Source: CALKAL01 sp051846895 (lineage in GTDB: Bacteria > Bacillota > Bacilli > Bacillales > Alkalibacillaceae). Taken from it: a stretch of DNA of 64,000 nucleotides. A program made the translations under genes and the position numbers. Where the stretch lies: NCBI GenBank assembly GCA_051846895.1, contig JBPYCQ010000003.1:146142-210141 (forward strand). The letters run 5' to 3'. Under the pieces are notes generated by a model that made no database searches, was not told where the DNA came from, and was given only the letters and a program-made list of their open reading frames with translations. Positions 8,297 to 17,690 of this stretch are shown here, piece after piece (position 1 is the first letter of the stretch; every line of letters begins with the position of its first letter).

Positions 8297-9226
8297 CTAT
8301 CCCTTCATCACATCTAAAACTACTTTCGCTAAAGTAGCGATGAATTTTGGCTTTGCGTTCGGCATTTCTGGTCGATAATAAGTAGCGTTTATGTCATCAC
8401 ATACAACTTTACATTCATAATCATTATCGTATAAAACTTCTAAATGATCCGCGACAAATCCAACTGGAGCATAGACAAAGGCTTTATAACCTTTTTCATT
8501 ATATAAGTCTCTCGTTAAATCTTGAACATCTGGTCCAAGCCACGGATCAGGCGTGTTGCCTTCACTTTGCCAACCGACCGCATACTCATCAATCCCTGCT
8601 TGGTTCGCGATGAGTTTAGCCGTTTCTTCTAGCTGATCAACATATGGGTCGCCATCTTGTAAAATTTTTTCAGGTAAACTATGAGCTGAAACAATTAAAC
8701 AAGCTTGATTTCTTTCTTCTTCTGGCATGTCACCATATACTTTATTAATCTGTTCTACCCAATAATCAATAAAGCCTGGTTCATCATACCAGCTTTCAAC
8801 AGATGTCATTTTTATACCGTACTTTTCAGCTTCTTCTTGTGCACGTCCATTATATGACTTAATACTAAATGTTGAGTAATGTGGTGCAAGAACGATACTA
8901 ACAGCTTCTTTAATTCCATCATCAGCCATTTGCTTAACTGCGTCTTCGATAAACGGATCAATATGTTTCAAGCCGATATACATTTTAAATTCAACGTCGT
9001 CTTGTTCCTCATTTAACTTAGCTTCTAATGATTCAGCTTGTTCTTGTGTAATTCTTGCGAGTGGTGAGATTCCACCAATTGCTTCATAACGGCTTCGTAA
9101 ATCTTCAATGGCTTCGTCGCTCGGTCTTCTGCCGTGTCTAATGTGAGTATAGTAGCGTTCGATGTCTTCTTCCTTGTAAGGTGTTCCATAAGCCATAACT
9201 AATAATCCTACTTGGTTTTTAGCCAT
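8297..9226 (-). CDS. hemH: Coproporphyrin III ferrochelatase HemH/CpfC
   Basis: 309 aa (B. subtilis 310 aa), ATG with AAGGAGATG. It inserts ferrous iron into coproporphyrin III, before decarboxylation to haem. Signatures are LLVMAYGTP at the N terminus, the catalytic His in VSAHSLPEKI near residue 183 and the metal-binding Glu in GFVADHLEVLYD near residue 264. The single-domain soluble form lacks the C-terminal 2Fe-2S tail. It lies between hemE and hemY with intergenic gaps of 14 and 3 bp. Confidence 0.96.
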   Translation of the reverse strand: MAKNQVGLLVMAYGTPYKEEDIERYYTHIRHGRRPSDEAIEDLRSRYEAIGGISPLARITQEQAESLEAKLNEEQDDVEFKMYIGLKHIDPFIEDAVKQMADDGIKEAVSIVLAPHYSTFSIKSYNGRAQEEAEKYGIKMTSVESWYDEPGFIDYWVEQINKVYGDMPEEERNQACLIVSAHSLPEKILQDGDPYVDQLEETAKLIANQAGIDEYAVGWQSEGNTPDPWLGPDVQDLTRDLYNEKGYKAFVYAPVGFVADHLEVLYDNDYECKVVCDDINATYYRPEMPNAKPKFIATLAKVVLDVMKG

Positions 9227-9240
9227 CTTCTTTCATCTCC

Positions 9241-10275
9241 TTATTTCCGAGAATATTCATGAATAAAAGCTGAAAGGCGCTTTAACGTATCAGGATTAAC
9301 TTCAGGAAAAACGCCGTGACCAAGGTTAAAGACATATCCAAGCTCATCATTTATGCCTTGATCAAGGATTTCTTTCGTTCTTGCTTCGATAATATCCCAA
9401 TCAGCAAGTAAAATCGCTGGGTCTAAATTACCTTGTACAGTCTTTTGTACCCCCATTTGTCTAGCTTCATGGATCGATGTTCTCCAATCCAAACCAATAG
9501 TTGATACAGGTAAATCGTTAAATTCTAATAAAAGATGTCTCGTGCCAATCCCGAAAAGAATCGTCGGGATGTTTTCTTCTTTTAACGCATTAAAAATTTT
9601 CTCCATCACAGGTTTAATAAATCTGCGATAATCTGGGGCACTTACGGCTCCAACCCACGAGTCAAAAATCTGAATAGCCGAGGCACCTGCTTTGATTTGT
9701 GCTTTCGTGTAAGTGATAATCATATCTCCTAATTTATCCATCAAAGCAAACCATGTGTCAGAATCGCCGTACATCATCGCTTTTGTTTTATTGTATTGTT
9801 TTGAAGGTCCACCCTCAATCATGTAGCTTGCTAGTGTAAAAGGTGCACCACTAAACCCGATTAATGGGACATTCAATTTTTCTTTTGTTAGTATTTCAAT
9901 CGTTTTTAAGACGTATGGCAAATCATTTTCTGGATCTAATTCACCGATTTTTTCAATATCTTGTTTAGAACGAATAGGGTTATCAATGACTGGGCCAATC
10001 CCAGGCTTTATCTCAACATCAATGCCTATAGGTGGTAATGGTGACATGATGTCTTTATATAATATGGCCGCATCTGTGTTGTACTGAGTGACAGGTAATT
10101 CCGTTACATAAGCACATAATTCGGGCTGATGTGTAATTTCAAATAAAGAATACTTTTCTTTTAACTTGCGATACTCCGGTTGTGACCTTCCTGCTTGGCG
10201 CATAAACCATAGTGGTGTGTAATCCGTCTTTTCACCATTATAAGCACGAAGAATCGTCTCATTAATTTGCTTCAT
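9241..10275 (-). CDS. hemE: Uroporphyrinogen decarboxylase HemE
   Basis: 344 aa from the ATG at 10275 with AAAGGTGAT upstream; a GTG seven codons earlier overlaps that ribosome site and is rejected. The cytosolic enzyme removes four acetate carboxyls from uroporphyrinogen III to give coproporphyrinogen III. PLWFMRQAGRSQPEYR near residue 20 and GFSGAPFTLASYMIEGG near residue 140 are the two family signatures. It is the first gene of the hemEHY operon; the 110 bp upstream holds a plausible extended -10 (TGCTATACA). Confidence 0.96.
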   Translation of the reverse strand: MKQINETILRAYNGEKTDYTPLWFMRQAGRSQPEYRKLKEKYSLFEITHQPELCAYVTELPVTQYNTDAAILYKDIMSPLPPIGIDVEIKPGIGPVIDNPIRSKQDIEKIGELDPENDLPYVLKTIEILTKEKLNVPLIGFSGAPFTLASYMIEGGPSKQYNKTKAMMYGDSDTWFALMDKLGDMIITYTKAQIKAGASAIQIFDSWVGAVSAPDYRRFIKPVMEKIFNALKEENIPTILFGIGTRHLLLEFNDLPVSTIGLDWRTSIHEARQMGVQKTVQGNLDPAILLADWDIIEARTKEILDQGINDELGYVFNLGHGVFPEVNPDTLKRLSAFIHEYSRK

Positions 10276-10389
10276 TATAATTATCACCTTTCGCACTTTT
10301 CATCTTTAGTCCATTTTCACTATAGAATAATTTAAGGACCATGTATAGCATTACGACTGATTTGTCACCAATTTGTCCAAAAATAGCCG

Positions 10390-12546
10390 TTAGAACGCCT
10401 TAATTTTGTTAGAATTTTGACCCTTTTGTCCTGTTAAAGGATTGACTGGCACAACATAATATGAAGGGTTATCAAAATACTCTACGGAACGAACCGTATA
10501 CTCATTCTTACCAGTCACTTTACCAACTAATTGTGCTTTTCCTGATTTCTCTTTGTAAATATGATATTCGATTCGTTCATCCTCACTAGCTGTCCAAGTT
10601 AATTTTATAAATAAACCGTTCCAAATACCGAATGTTAAATCTGCGTCTAAGTCGGTAATGATCGGCAAATAAATAGGGTCTTGTAATTCCTCGACATCTT
10701 CTGGTTTGATAAATTGTTCTGAGAAGCTTTTCGTTTGATCAAGGGTCGTTAAAATATCATTCGCTAACATCGTCGGTGCTTGACTTCCTCGCATTAAATA
10801 ATGTTCTTCATCGCTCACGTCATAACCAATCCATGTGGCAATCGTATATTCCGGATTAAAACCGACAAACCAAGTGTCTTTAAAAGCACCTTGTTGATAA
10901 GGGTGCTCGGTTGAACCTGTTTTACCTGCTAACGCTTTATTATAAGAACCTCCACTTGCTGTTCCGTTAGTAACGACCGCTTCTAACATCCGTGTTAAAT
11001 ACCACGATGTTTGTTTTGAAAAAAGTTGACGCATTTCTAACGAATACTCATTAATTAAATCCCCATTGCGATTTTCTATTTTGATTACAGAGTATGGTTC
11101 AATATACACGCCATTATCGTATATTGTTCGAAACGCAGCAGCTAGCTGAAGAGGTGACAGTCCTGTTTCTAATCCACCCAAAGCGACTGACAAACCTTGA
11201 TCTGGGATGTCGATGCCTATATTTTTAAGATAACTTTTTCCTTTTTCAACACTTATATCATTTAATACGGATACAGCTGGCGCATTTTTTGAGTGTAATA
11301 AAGCTTCATACATTGTGACGCGACCCGCATATTTACCATCATAATTCTTTGGTTGGTATCCATTATAGTCAATTAATTCATCCCGTATGAGTGTATACGG
11401 CTCATATAAGCTCTGTTCAAGTGCAGGCCCATAGACGACAAGAGGTTTAATCGTTGAACCTGGTTGGCGCTTCACATATATACGGTTCAGATCCCCTCGC
11501 TTATAACTTCTACCACCAATCGCAGCCCTAATTGCCCCCGACTGCTCGTCTAAAATGACCACAGCAGCTTCAATGTTTTCTTCAGGCCCATGAAAATAAT
11601 CATTTTTTTGTAAATGCTCGTAGGCGATCTCTTGTGCTTCAACATCGAGGCCTACTGTAATCTTGTAACCACCTGTATAAATTTCTTCTCTTGATAGATG
11701 ATATTTTTCTTCTATTTCTTTAAGCACGATATCAATATATGTGTTTAACCAAGGGGATTCCTCTGTTTCACCTTGATTCAGTCCAAGCATTTTACCTTGC
11801 TCTCTTTTAAGCATATTGGCATTAATCATGTCAAGCTCATACATTCGATTAAGGACAACGTTTCTACGTTCTAATGCTAACTGCTCATCCGCAAGTGGTG
11901 AGTAACGATTAGGTGCTTTAGGTAAGGCCGCGAGCAAGGCACCTTCAGAAATGGATAATTCAGAAACAGATTTTGAAAAGAAAAACTGTGCTGCTTCTTC
12001 GACCCCGTGCACACCATGTCCGAAATACGTTTCATTTAAATAATATTCTAATATTTCATCTTTTGATTTAATCCGTTCAAGATGCATGGCCCCCATGACT
12101 TCTTTCGTTTTTCTTAACCATGACTTTTCATTTGTTAAAGAGACGTTTTTGACTAACTGCTGAGTAATCGTACTGGCCCCTTCAGCCTTACTCCAAGTAA
12201 TTAAATCTTTATAAACAGCACGTCCAACCGCCCAAAAATCAACACCATTATGATCATAAAATCGATGGTCTTCAATCGCTATGAAAGCATTCTTTACATG
12301 CTCAGGAATTTGATTAATTGGTACGTACGTCCGATTTTCATCATATAATTTAACAACTTCCTTACCATCTTCTGTGACAAGTAATGTTGATTCTTTAAAA
12401 ATTAAATTTTTTTCATCAACGACAAATCTACCACCAAAAATGATCGTCAAATATCCTATAACACTTAGCACTAATAAACTTATAAAACTAAGAAAAACCC
12501 ATTTTAACTTCGGATACTTCCCCATTAATTGTTTAACATATTTCAA
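10390..12546 (-). CDS. pbpF: Class A penicillin-binding protein PbpF (PBP2c)
   Basis: 718 aa from the TTG at 12546, six bases after GAGGTGG; the open frame extends 32 codons upstream but runs through the promoter, so those are not coding (B. subtilis PbpF 714 aa). It is bifunctional: a membrane anchor (residues ~12-35), a glycosyltransferase-51 domain with catalytic EDHRFYDHNGVD and GASTITQQLVKN, then a transpeptidase domain with STIK (within RQPGSTIKPLV), SKN (HSKNAPAVS) and KTG (LAGKTGSTE). A fibronectin-like C-terminal tail follows. It builds peptidoglycan; the B. subtilis orthologue is linked to spore outgrowth. It sits directly upstream of hemE as in B. subtilis. Confidence 0.96.
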   Translation of the reverse strand: MKYVKQLMGKYPKLKWVFLSFISLLVLSVIGYLTIIFGGRFVVDEKNLIFKESTLLVTEDGKEVVKLYDENRTYVPINQIPEHVKNAFIAIEDHRFYDHNGVDFWAVGRAVYKDLITWSKAEGASTITQQLVKNVSLTNEKSWLRKTKEVMGAMHLERIKSKDEILEYYLNETYFGHGVHGVEEAAQFFFSKSVSELSISEGALLAALPKAPNRYSPLADEQLALERRNVVLNRMYELDMINANMLKREQGKMLGLNQGETEESPWLNTYIDIVLKEIEEKYHLSREEIYTGGYKITVGLDVEAQEIAYEHLQKNDYFHGPEENIEAAVVILDEQSGAIRAAIGGRSYKRGDLNRIYVKRQPGSTIKPLVVYGPALEQSLYEPYTLIRDELIDYNGYQPKNYDGKYAGRVTMYEALLHSKNAPAVSVLNDISVEKGKSYLKNIGIDIPDQGLSVALGGLETGLSPLQLAAAFRTIYDNGVYIEPYSVIKIENRNGDLINEYSLEMRQLFSKQTSWYLTRMLEAVVTNGTASGGSYNKALAGKTGSTEHPYQQGAFKDTWFVGFNPEYTIATWIGYDVSDEEHYLMRGSQAPTMLANDILTTLDQTKSFSEQFIKPEDVEELQDPIYLPIITDLDADLTFGIWNGLFIKLTWTASEDERIEYHIYKEKSGKAQLVGKVTGKNEYTVRSVEYFDNPSYYVVPVNPLTGQKGQNSNKIKAF

Positions 12547-12586
12547 ACTGTTCCACCTCGTTATGTTTATCCGAAAACTCTTATAC

Positions 12587-12615
12587 ATTATAGTATAGTC
12601 GAGTAATGACGACAA
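12587..12615 (-). promoter_or_regulatory. SigA-type promoter of pbpF
   Basis: On the minus strand TTGTCG (12610-12615), 17 bp, TATAAT (12587-12592), placing the transcription start about 30 bp before the TTG start of pbpF. It confirms that the longer frame is not the protein. Confidence 0.75.
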
Positions 12616-12642
12616 AAGAAAAACATTGAAGGTGAGATGCAT

Positions 12643-12956
12643 GGTTAGGTATAAAGTTGAATGTTAAATAGAAAGGATTGATTGTTTAATCAACACAACC
12701 AAAGGGAGAGGACTGTAATAGAAATTAAAATAACTATTGCAGTTGACAAGAAGAAAGAGCATCTTTTCATTATTTATGGAAGAACAAAATAAAAATCATC
12801 ATTGACCGTAATTCTTCCCTTAAATTTTAGCTCCACACAAAAAAGAGGATTAGTTAAACCCTGATTATAAATAAGAAAAAAGCAATTTGAAATACAATTG
12901 ACTGAGTACAAAAAAACTTCAAAGATATTCAATATTAGCTCCCGTTTTCTCAAAGG
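12643..12956. other. Gap of ~310 bp without a recognisable gene
   Basis: AT-rich. A GGGAGAGG string near 12710 is followed on the plus strand by a 25-codon open stretch that lacks a usual start codon (IEIKITIAVDKKKEHLFIIY...), which may be a decayed gene end. Nothing else stands out. Confidence 0.4.
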
Positions 12957-13472
12957 TTAAAATAAAGATATTGCTGTTATATCTTTCCACCCATAAACAA
13001 GTTCATTTAACTTTTTACCTGATATTTCTATCTCCATAGTGTCAATTTTTCTTGCTCCAAGGTACTCATAAAATAAACGAGATTTATTGTCCTCAAGTAC
13101 AGAAACTGTCATTGACAGTATATTGTTCTGTTTTAAATTTTCAATAACAGGCTCAAGTAATAGTTTTCCTATACCTTTCCGTTGATGTTCCTCCAGTATA
13201 TAAATTGCATATAACTCACCTTTATAGTCGGGGTACTTTCCTGTTCTTTCTTTTCCACCATTAGAGAAGCCGATTATTTCGCCACTATTGTTTTCAGCAA
13301 TAAATACAGCCTGATTAGAGATGATATCTTTCCACTTTTTTTCTCTGTTTTCATATGTCATTTGCTCTAGATACTCATCTGGAACAATGTTTTTATATGT
13401 GGTTTTCCAACTATCAACCTGAACTTTTGCAACACCTAAAGCGTCATTTGAACTAGCTTTTCTAATTTTCAT
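12957..13472 (-). CDS. GNAT family N-acetyltransferase
   Basis: 171 aa, ATG with GAGGTG. The GNAT fold is shown by the N-terminal MKIRKASSNDALGVAKVQVDSW, the central strand ELYAIYILEEHQRKGIG (acetyl-CoA pyrophosphate loop QRKGIG near residue 112) and the C-terminal ENKSRLFYEYLGARK. It transfers an acetyl group from acetyl-CoA to an unknown amine. The acceptor could be a small molecule, peptide or antibiotic; nothing in the sequence decides. It starts the accessory block that separates pbpF from liaR. Confidence 0.9.
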   Translation of the reverse strand: MKIRKASSNDALGVAKVQVDSWKTTYKNIVPDEYLEQMTYENREKKWKDIISNQAVFIAENNSGEIIGFSNGGKERTGKYPDYKGELYAIYILEEHQRKGIGKLLLEPVIENLKQNNILSMTVSVLEDNKSRLFYEYLGARKIDTMEIEISGKKLNELVYGWKDITAISLF

Positions 13473-13531
13473 AACACACCTCAGTTCAAAAGTAGTTATT
13501 CAAGTACAAAGATAAAAGAGTTTGATATCAA

Positions 13532-13734
13532 CTATAAAACACCAATTGAAGATAATAACAATAAGGTAGTGAGAAAGTATAACCAATTCGTTTTTTTAAA
13601 TTTATTCATTATAAGTACGCCAAGGATATTTCCTATACCAGCACAAGATAACAATATTCCAATATGTCCTTTAGAAAATTGGAGAGTATTCTTAGAATGA
13701 ATGATAACGCTAAGCCCTTTACGGTTATTAAAGA
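13532..13734 (-). pseudogene. MFS transporter remnant
   Basis: Directly behind the beta-lactamase-like stop, a different minus-strand frame reads about 67 codons (from IFNNRKGLSVIIHSKN to LTTLLLLSSIGVL) to a TAG at 13532. The segment LLSCAGIGNILGVLIMNKFK has the Gly-rich helix and basic loop typical of major facilitator permeases (Mef-type). It has no start codon or ribosome site, and both ends of a normal ~400-residue transporter are missing. It probably marks a deletion or the edge of an inserted segment. Confidence 0.6.
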
Positions 13735-14781
13735 TTATTCTGATGTCATAGTCATAGCGAGCCGCATCACTAATCGTACAGGAAGTGCAGGATTTGCCAT
13801 TTGATTGACATCACCCACAAAAAACAAATCCGATACAGGATGATAAAACGCAAATGAACCGGTTGAGCCTGAATGACCCAATAATTCACCTTTTCCCATA
13901 AATAGTGTTACAAATCCACCCAATGGAATTTTCATATATCCTGCTCCGTAATGAATGGGGGACATGGCCAATTGTAATTTGTTATTGACATTCAGCTCAT
14001 GAAAAATAGTTTTACTAAACAACCTTCCACCAAAAAAAGCCTTGATAAATATCATTAATTCACAAGCCGTAGAAATACAACCGCCACTGGCACGAATACT
14101 TCTAACTGTTTTTGGAAGATAATAAGAGGTGTCCTTATAATAAACATTGGGAACGAAATCATCATCATCTACTGGAAGGTATGTATTCTTGAGTCCTAAA
14201 GGGCCGAAGATGAATTGCTTATAAACGTCTTCTAATGCTGAATCAGTAACTATTTCAATTATTTTTCCTAGTATATCAAAGTTTATATTTGCATAATGGG
14301 CTCTTTTTCCCATATCCGGTTCAAAAATTGGCTTCAATTGTTTTGTTTTTTGAATGGTTTCTTCAAAGCTAGTCTGTCTATCCTTATTAATAGCACGTTT
14401 TTTTGCCTTGTTACTTCCTTCCTCTATGGCATCCGGTAATCCGCTTGTATGAAATAATAAATGGGAGAGTGTGAGGTCATTGGAGAACTCTTTCCCATTA
14501 TATATATGAAGACCACTCAGCGTAATCTCGTCAAGGTATTTCGATATTTTGTCATCTAGTGACAGTTCTCCTTGCTCTACCAATATAAGAATACAAGTGG
14601 TTGTAAACAGCTTTGTAATACTTGCTATAAGGATGGGGGTATCTATCTTCTTACCACCGTACTCAAGATGATATGAAAAGTCTCCCCCAGAGTTTTCTAT
14701 AAGTAGAACAGATTCATGTATTAGTTTGTTATTCGTAATTTTTTCAAAGATTTTGTTAATTTTTTGTTTTTGGTCCTCCAT
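13735..14781 (-). CDS. Serine hydrolase of the beta-lactamase (class C-like) family
   Basis: 348 aa, PF00144 fold. The three active-site elements are present: SITK (S-x-x-K, near residue 51, in PILIASITKLFTTT), YAN (Y-x-N, in RAHYANINFDI near residue 166) and HSG (near residue 302, in LLGHSGSTGSF). There is no signal peptide, so it should be cytoplasmic, which argues against periplasmic penicillin hydrolysis and for an esterase or D-peptidase. The ribosome site is weak (the TAGATATGG context). It is flanked by an MFS remnant and by liaR, in a block that looks acquired. Confidence 0.88.
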   Translation of the reverse strand: MEDQKQKINKIFEKITNNKLIHESVLLIENSGGDFSYHLEYGGKKIDTPILIASITKLFTTTCILILVEQGELSLDDKISKYLDEITLSGLHIYNGKEFSNDLTLSHLLFHTSGLPDAIEEGSNKAKKRAINKDRQTSFEETIQKTKQLKPIFEPDMGKRAHYANINFDILGKIIEIVTDSALEDVYKQFIFGPLGLKNTYLPVDDDDFVPNVYYKDTSYYLPKTVRSIRASGGCISTACELMIFIKAFFGGRLFSKTIFHELNVNNKLQLAMSPIHYGAGYMKIPLGGFVTLFMGKGELLGHSGSTGSFAFYHPVSDLFFVGDVNQMANPALPVRLVMRLAMTMTSE

Positions 14782-14909
14782 ATCTATTCCCCTATCTTTA
14801 CCATTAGGATAAAATTTTTCTAATGTTTGGCCCGTTTAAAAAGCATGCCAATACTATTCTCTTCATCTATAAGATAAAACTATAAAACTTCTAAAACAGT
14901 CCCTCATCC

Positions 14910-15548
14910 TTATTCCTTCATCAACCCATTACGATGGGCATATACAGCAGCTTGTGTTCGATCTTGCACACCTAATTTACTTAGTACATTGCTCACATGA
15001 GTTTTTACTGTTTTTATTCCGATAAAAAGTTTTTCACTTATTTCAGAATTGGTCAATCCATTACCTATACAAATTAACACTTCAAGCTCACGTTCAGTTA
15101 AATCTTCATGTAGCTGTTTTTCAGGAGTTCGAATCCGGTTCATCATCGCTCCGGCCACTTTAGGTTCGATCACATTCTCACCTTTAGCCGCCTTTTTAAT
15201 CGCCTCAGCAATTTCTTCACCCGAAGATGTTTTTAACATATAACTAAACGCACCCGCTTCAAGCGCAGGGAATACTTTTTCATCATCATAATAACTCGTT
15301 AAAATAATAATTTTACATTCAGGGAAGCTCTTCATAATTTTTTCCGTTGCTTCGATACCTGTTCCGTTTTCCATCATTAAATCCATCAAAATGACGTCTG
15401 GCTTAAGCTGTAATGCAAGTTCTGCTCCTTCGTTTCCACTAGAAGCTTCACCGATAATCTCAATCTCATCAACAGTCATTAAAAATGTTTTGACCCCTCT
15501 TCTGACAACGTCATGATCATCAACAATCATCACTCTTATGTTATCCAT
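14910..15548 (-). CDS. liaR: Response regulator LiaR/VraR-like
   Basis: 212 aa (B. subtilis LiaR 211). Receiver domain with acidic pair D10-D11 and phospho-acceptor Asp56 in VILMDLM, followed by a NarL/FixJ helix-turn-helix (LTERELEVLICIGNGLTNSEI ... IGIKTVKTHVSNVLSKLGVQDR). It activates envelope stress genes when phosphorylated by LiaS. It starts 12 bp after liaS in a liaF-liaS-liaR operon. The typical target liaIH is not in the window. Confidence 0.93.
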   Translation of the reverse strand: MDNIRVMIVDDHDVVRRGVKTFLMTVDEIEIIGEASSGNEGAELALQLKPDVILMDLMMENGTGIEATEKIMKSFPECKIIILTSYYDDEKVFPALEAGAFSYMLKTSSGEEIAEAIKKAAKGENVIEPKVAGAMMNRIRTPEKQLHEDLTERELEVLICIGNGLTNSEISEKLFIGIKTVKTHVSNVLSKLGVQDRTQAAVYAHRNGLMKE

Positions 15549-15560
15549 ACTTTCTCACCC

Positions 15561-16610
15561 CTATTTTGGTATACGAATGTCTATATAAGTGCCTTCACCT
15601 TTTTTAGATCGAATGCGAAATGTTCCGCCAATTTCCTCGCAACGCTCTTTCATCGTTTTCAGTCCATATGACGTTCTATTTTCTAGTTGTGTATGAACTT
15701 CAAACCCGACTCCATCATCATTTATATGAATAAAAACTTCGTCTGCCCGCTCTTTCATTAGTAAATGGACATTTGACGCATTCGCATGTCTTAAAATATT
15801 TGACAGCGCTTCTTGAGTCATTCGAAAAATATGTTCTTCTTTTGCTTGAGACAGTTCAATCGCATCATCAATCTCAACATCAAAAGTAAGCGTACATTTT
15901 TTCTTCAAATCCTCGATTAAACGAACTAACCCTTCCTTAAGCGTCTCACCTGATAAATAAATAGGGCGCAAGTGCAACAATAATGCACGCATTTCATTTT
16001 GTGCTTGTAGGGCCATCTCCGCGATTTCTTCAATTTGTACTTTTGCTTGAACGGCATCTTTTTCTATCAATTTGACTGTAGCTTGGGACATCATCGTCAG
16101 TGCAAATAGTTGCTGGCTGACCGCATCATGTAAATCTCTCGCTAGCCGTTGTCTTTCTTCCATCGTGGCGGCGATATGTGCTTGTTGAGCAAATTCCGAC
16201 TTCTCATCAGCTAATCGTTGCAAGGCACTCACTTGTGTCTTCATTTTATTCGCTAAGTCGTTTAATTCTAATGCAAAAGTATCAAGTTCATCTAAAGCCT
16301 CATCGTTATTACTTAATACTAAACGTGCCCCATATTTTCCTTCAGATAATGTCGATAAAAAAATAGAAAATGTTTGAATCCGATCTTTTAATTCTTTCGT
16401 TTTTTTATAAATGATATATAACCCAATTGGTGTCATGATGACGACGGTAACGATAAGTAGTAAAAATATAGCTTCGACCGTTAACCATTCAGGTTGTATA
16501 ACTGAATAAGTAAAAAATAGAACTAGCGAGATTATTAATAATGAAAAATAGATAATATATAATTCAGTCCGCATTAATTGATAACGTATTCCATTTAAAT
16601 GTTTTAACAT
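15561..16610 (-). CDS. liaS: Sensor histidine kinase LiaS/VraS-like
   Basis: 349 aa. Two N-terminal membrane helices (residues ~15-37 and ~45-67) with a very short external loop mark an intramembrane-sensing kinase. HAMP-like linker, then HisKA_3 with the phosphorylated His in ERQRLARDLHDAVSQQLFAL near residue 160, and an HATPase with HILRHANASNV-type N box and DDGVGFE. It responds to lipid-II-cycle damage with LiaF as inhibitor and phosphorylates LiaR. It follows liaF by 12 bp. Confidence 0.93.
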   Translation of the reverse strand: MLKHLNGIRYQLMRTELYIIYFSLLIISLVLFFTYSVIQPEWLTVEAIFLLLIVTVVIMTPIGLYIIYKKTKELKDRIQTFSIFLSTLSEGKYGARLVLSNNDEALDELDTFALELNDLANKMKTQVSALQRLADEKSEFAQQAHIAATMEERQRLARDLHDAVSQQLFALTMMSQATVKLIEKDAVQAKVQIEEIAEMALQAQNEMRALLLHLRPIYLSGETLKEGLVRLIEDLKKKCTLTFDVEIDDAIELSQAKEEHIFRMTQEALSNILRHANASNVHLLMKERADEVFIHINDDGVGFEVHTQLENRTSYGLKTMKERCEEIGGTFRIRSKKGEGTYIDIRIPK

Positions 16611-16622
16611 AACTAACCGCCC

Positions 16623-17507
16623 CTAAACTGATAAAACTGAAATATCACCGACTTGATAATTCATATATATATTTAGTTTTCTTGTCGCCGTATCATAATC
16701 ATCAGAGATATATTCTATGACATTATTAAAACCAGACCTTGAGTCATCAAACATCTGCACTTCACCGATGTTCACTCTCGCATAAATTTTATAAGCAACA
16801 TGATCAGGCATTTTCATTTGAATATCAGCGACATAGCCTTTTAAGCGGATCTTTGTTTCCTTATTTGGAATGTATGCTTTTGAAAAATCAAAATATAAAT
16901 CGCCTACACCTGTCCATAAGTCTAAATCTTGCACTTCCCAATTATCTTTTGAGAAATTAACATCCGTAACGAATTTGTTTTTTGAATTGAGATGATATTT
17001 ATAAGTGCCTTTTCCTTTTTTTGCCTTATTGTTGATTTTTTCAGTTGCAGCGCCGAGCTTCTCTGAAACATTATCAAACTCTCTTAAAAAATCATCATCG
17101 TCATCAAAATCTCTATAGCGTTTCTTTGAGTCATAATCATCGGAAGACTCGAATGTTATAGTGACTGAGCTTCTATTAAATAAAAGGTTCGCTCCAATAT
17201 AAACTAAAATCAAGGGCCATAGCTTCCAAATATCAACAAAGGAAAAATTAATATATTGAAAGTTCCCTAACCATAGTAATGTTCCGAAAATGATTAAAAA
17301 CGATCCGAATTTCCAACTACCACTTTCACGTGGGTGAAAAAACTTAGCAAACGATATTAATCCGAGTGCAACCAAAATGACTGGCCATGAGTCCCAAACA
17401 ACATTCGATATTTCCAAGGAAATAATGTCGAGATTTTGGAGCATTAAAACAATCCCGAAAAAGATTAATATGATGGCCAATAGCCACTTTCCAATTTTTG
17501 TAATCAT
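16623..17507 (-). CDS. liaF: LiaF-like negative regulator of LiaRS
   Basis: 294 aa. The N-terminal third contains four membrane helices (IGKWLLAIILIFFGIVLML, VVWDSWPVILVALGLISF, FGSFLIIFGTLLWLGNF, IWKLWPLILVYIGANLLF). An acidic cytoplasmic segment (DDYDSKKRYRDFDDDDDFLREF) follows and then the LiaF C-terminal beta-rich domain (from ~residue 175; YHLNSKNKFVTDVNFSKDN). LiaF keeps LiaS inactive without envelope stress. B. subtilis LiaF is 241 aa, so the acidic linker makes this one longer. First gene of the operon. Confidence 0.88.
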   Translation of the reverse strand: MITKIGKWLLAIILIFFGIVLMLQNLDIISLEISNVVWDSWPVILVALGLISFAKFFHPRESGSWKFGSFLIIFGTLLWLGNFQYINFSFVDIWKLWPLILVYIGANLLFNRSSVTITFESSDDYDSKKRYRDFDDDDDFLREFDNVSEKLGAATEKINNKAKKGKGTYKYHLNSKNKFVTDVNFSKDNWEVQDLDLWTGVGDLYFDFSKAYIPNKETKIRLKGYVADIQMKMPDHVAYKIYARVNIGEVQMFDDSRSGFNNVIEYISDDYDTATRKLNIYMNYQVGDISVLSV

Positions 17508-17614
17508 TTATCTCACCTACAATGTGATTATCTATATATTCGTGAATCTATTGAATTAATTTTATCATACAATGATTATATTTTTTCTATAACATTCTTA
17601 AGGTTGTTTTTTTA

Positions 17615-17630
17615 TCAGACTTAAGACTGA
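17615..17630. promoter_or_regulatory. Palindrome between liaF and yhaA, possible LiaR site
   Basis: TCAGACTTAAGACTGA is a 16-bp near-perfect dyad (only the A/A pair beside the central CTTAAG fails). It lies about 105 bp upstream of liaF and 60 bp upstream of yhaA. LiaR autoregulation would be a natural explanation but I cannot check its consensus here. Confidence 0.35.
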
Positions 17631-17690
17631 TGTACTATTTTTATAAGCGAAGATGATATACTAATAAGTAAGAAGAAAAGGGGGATTACC

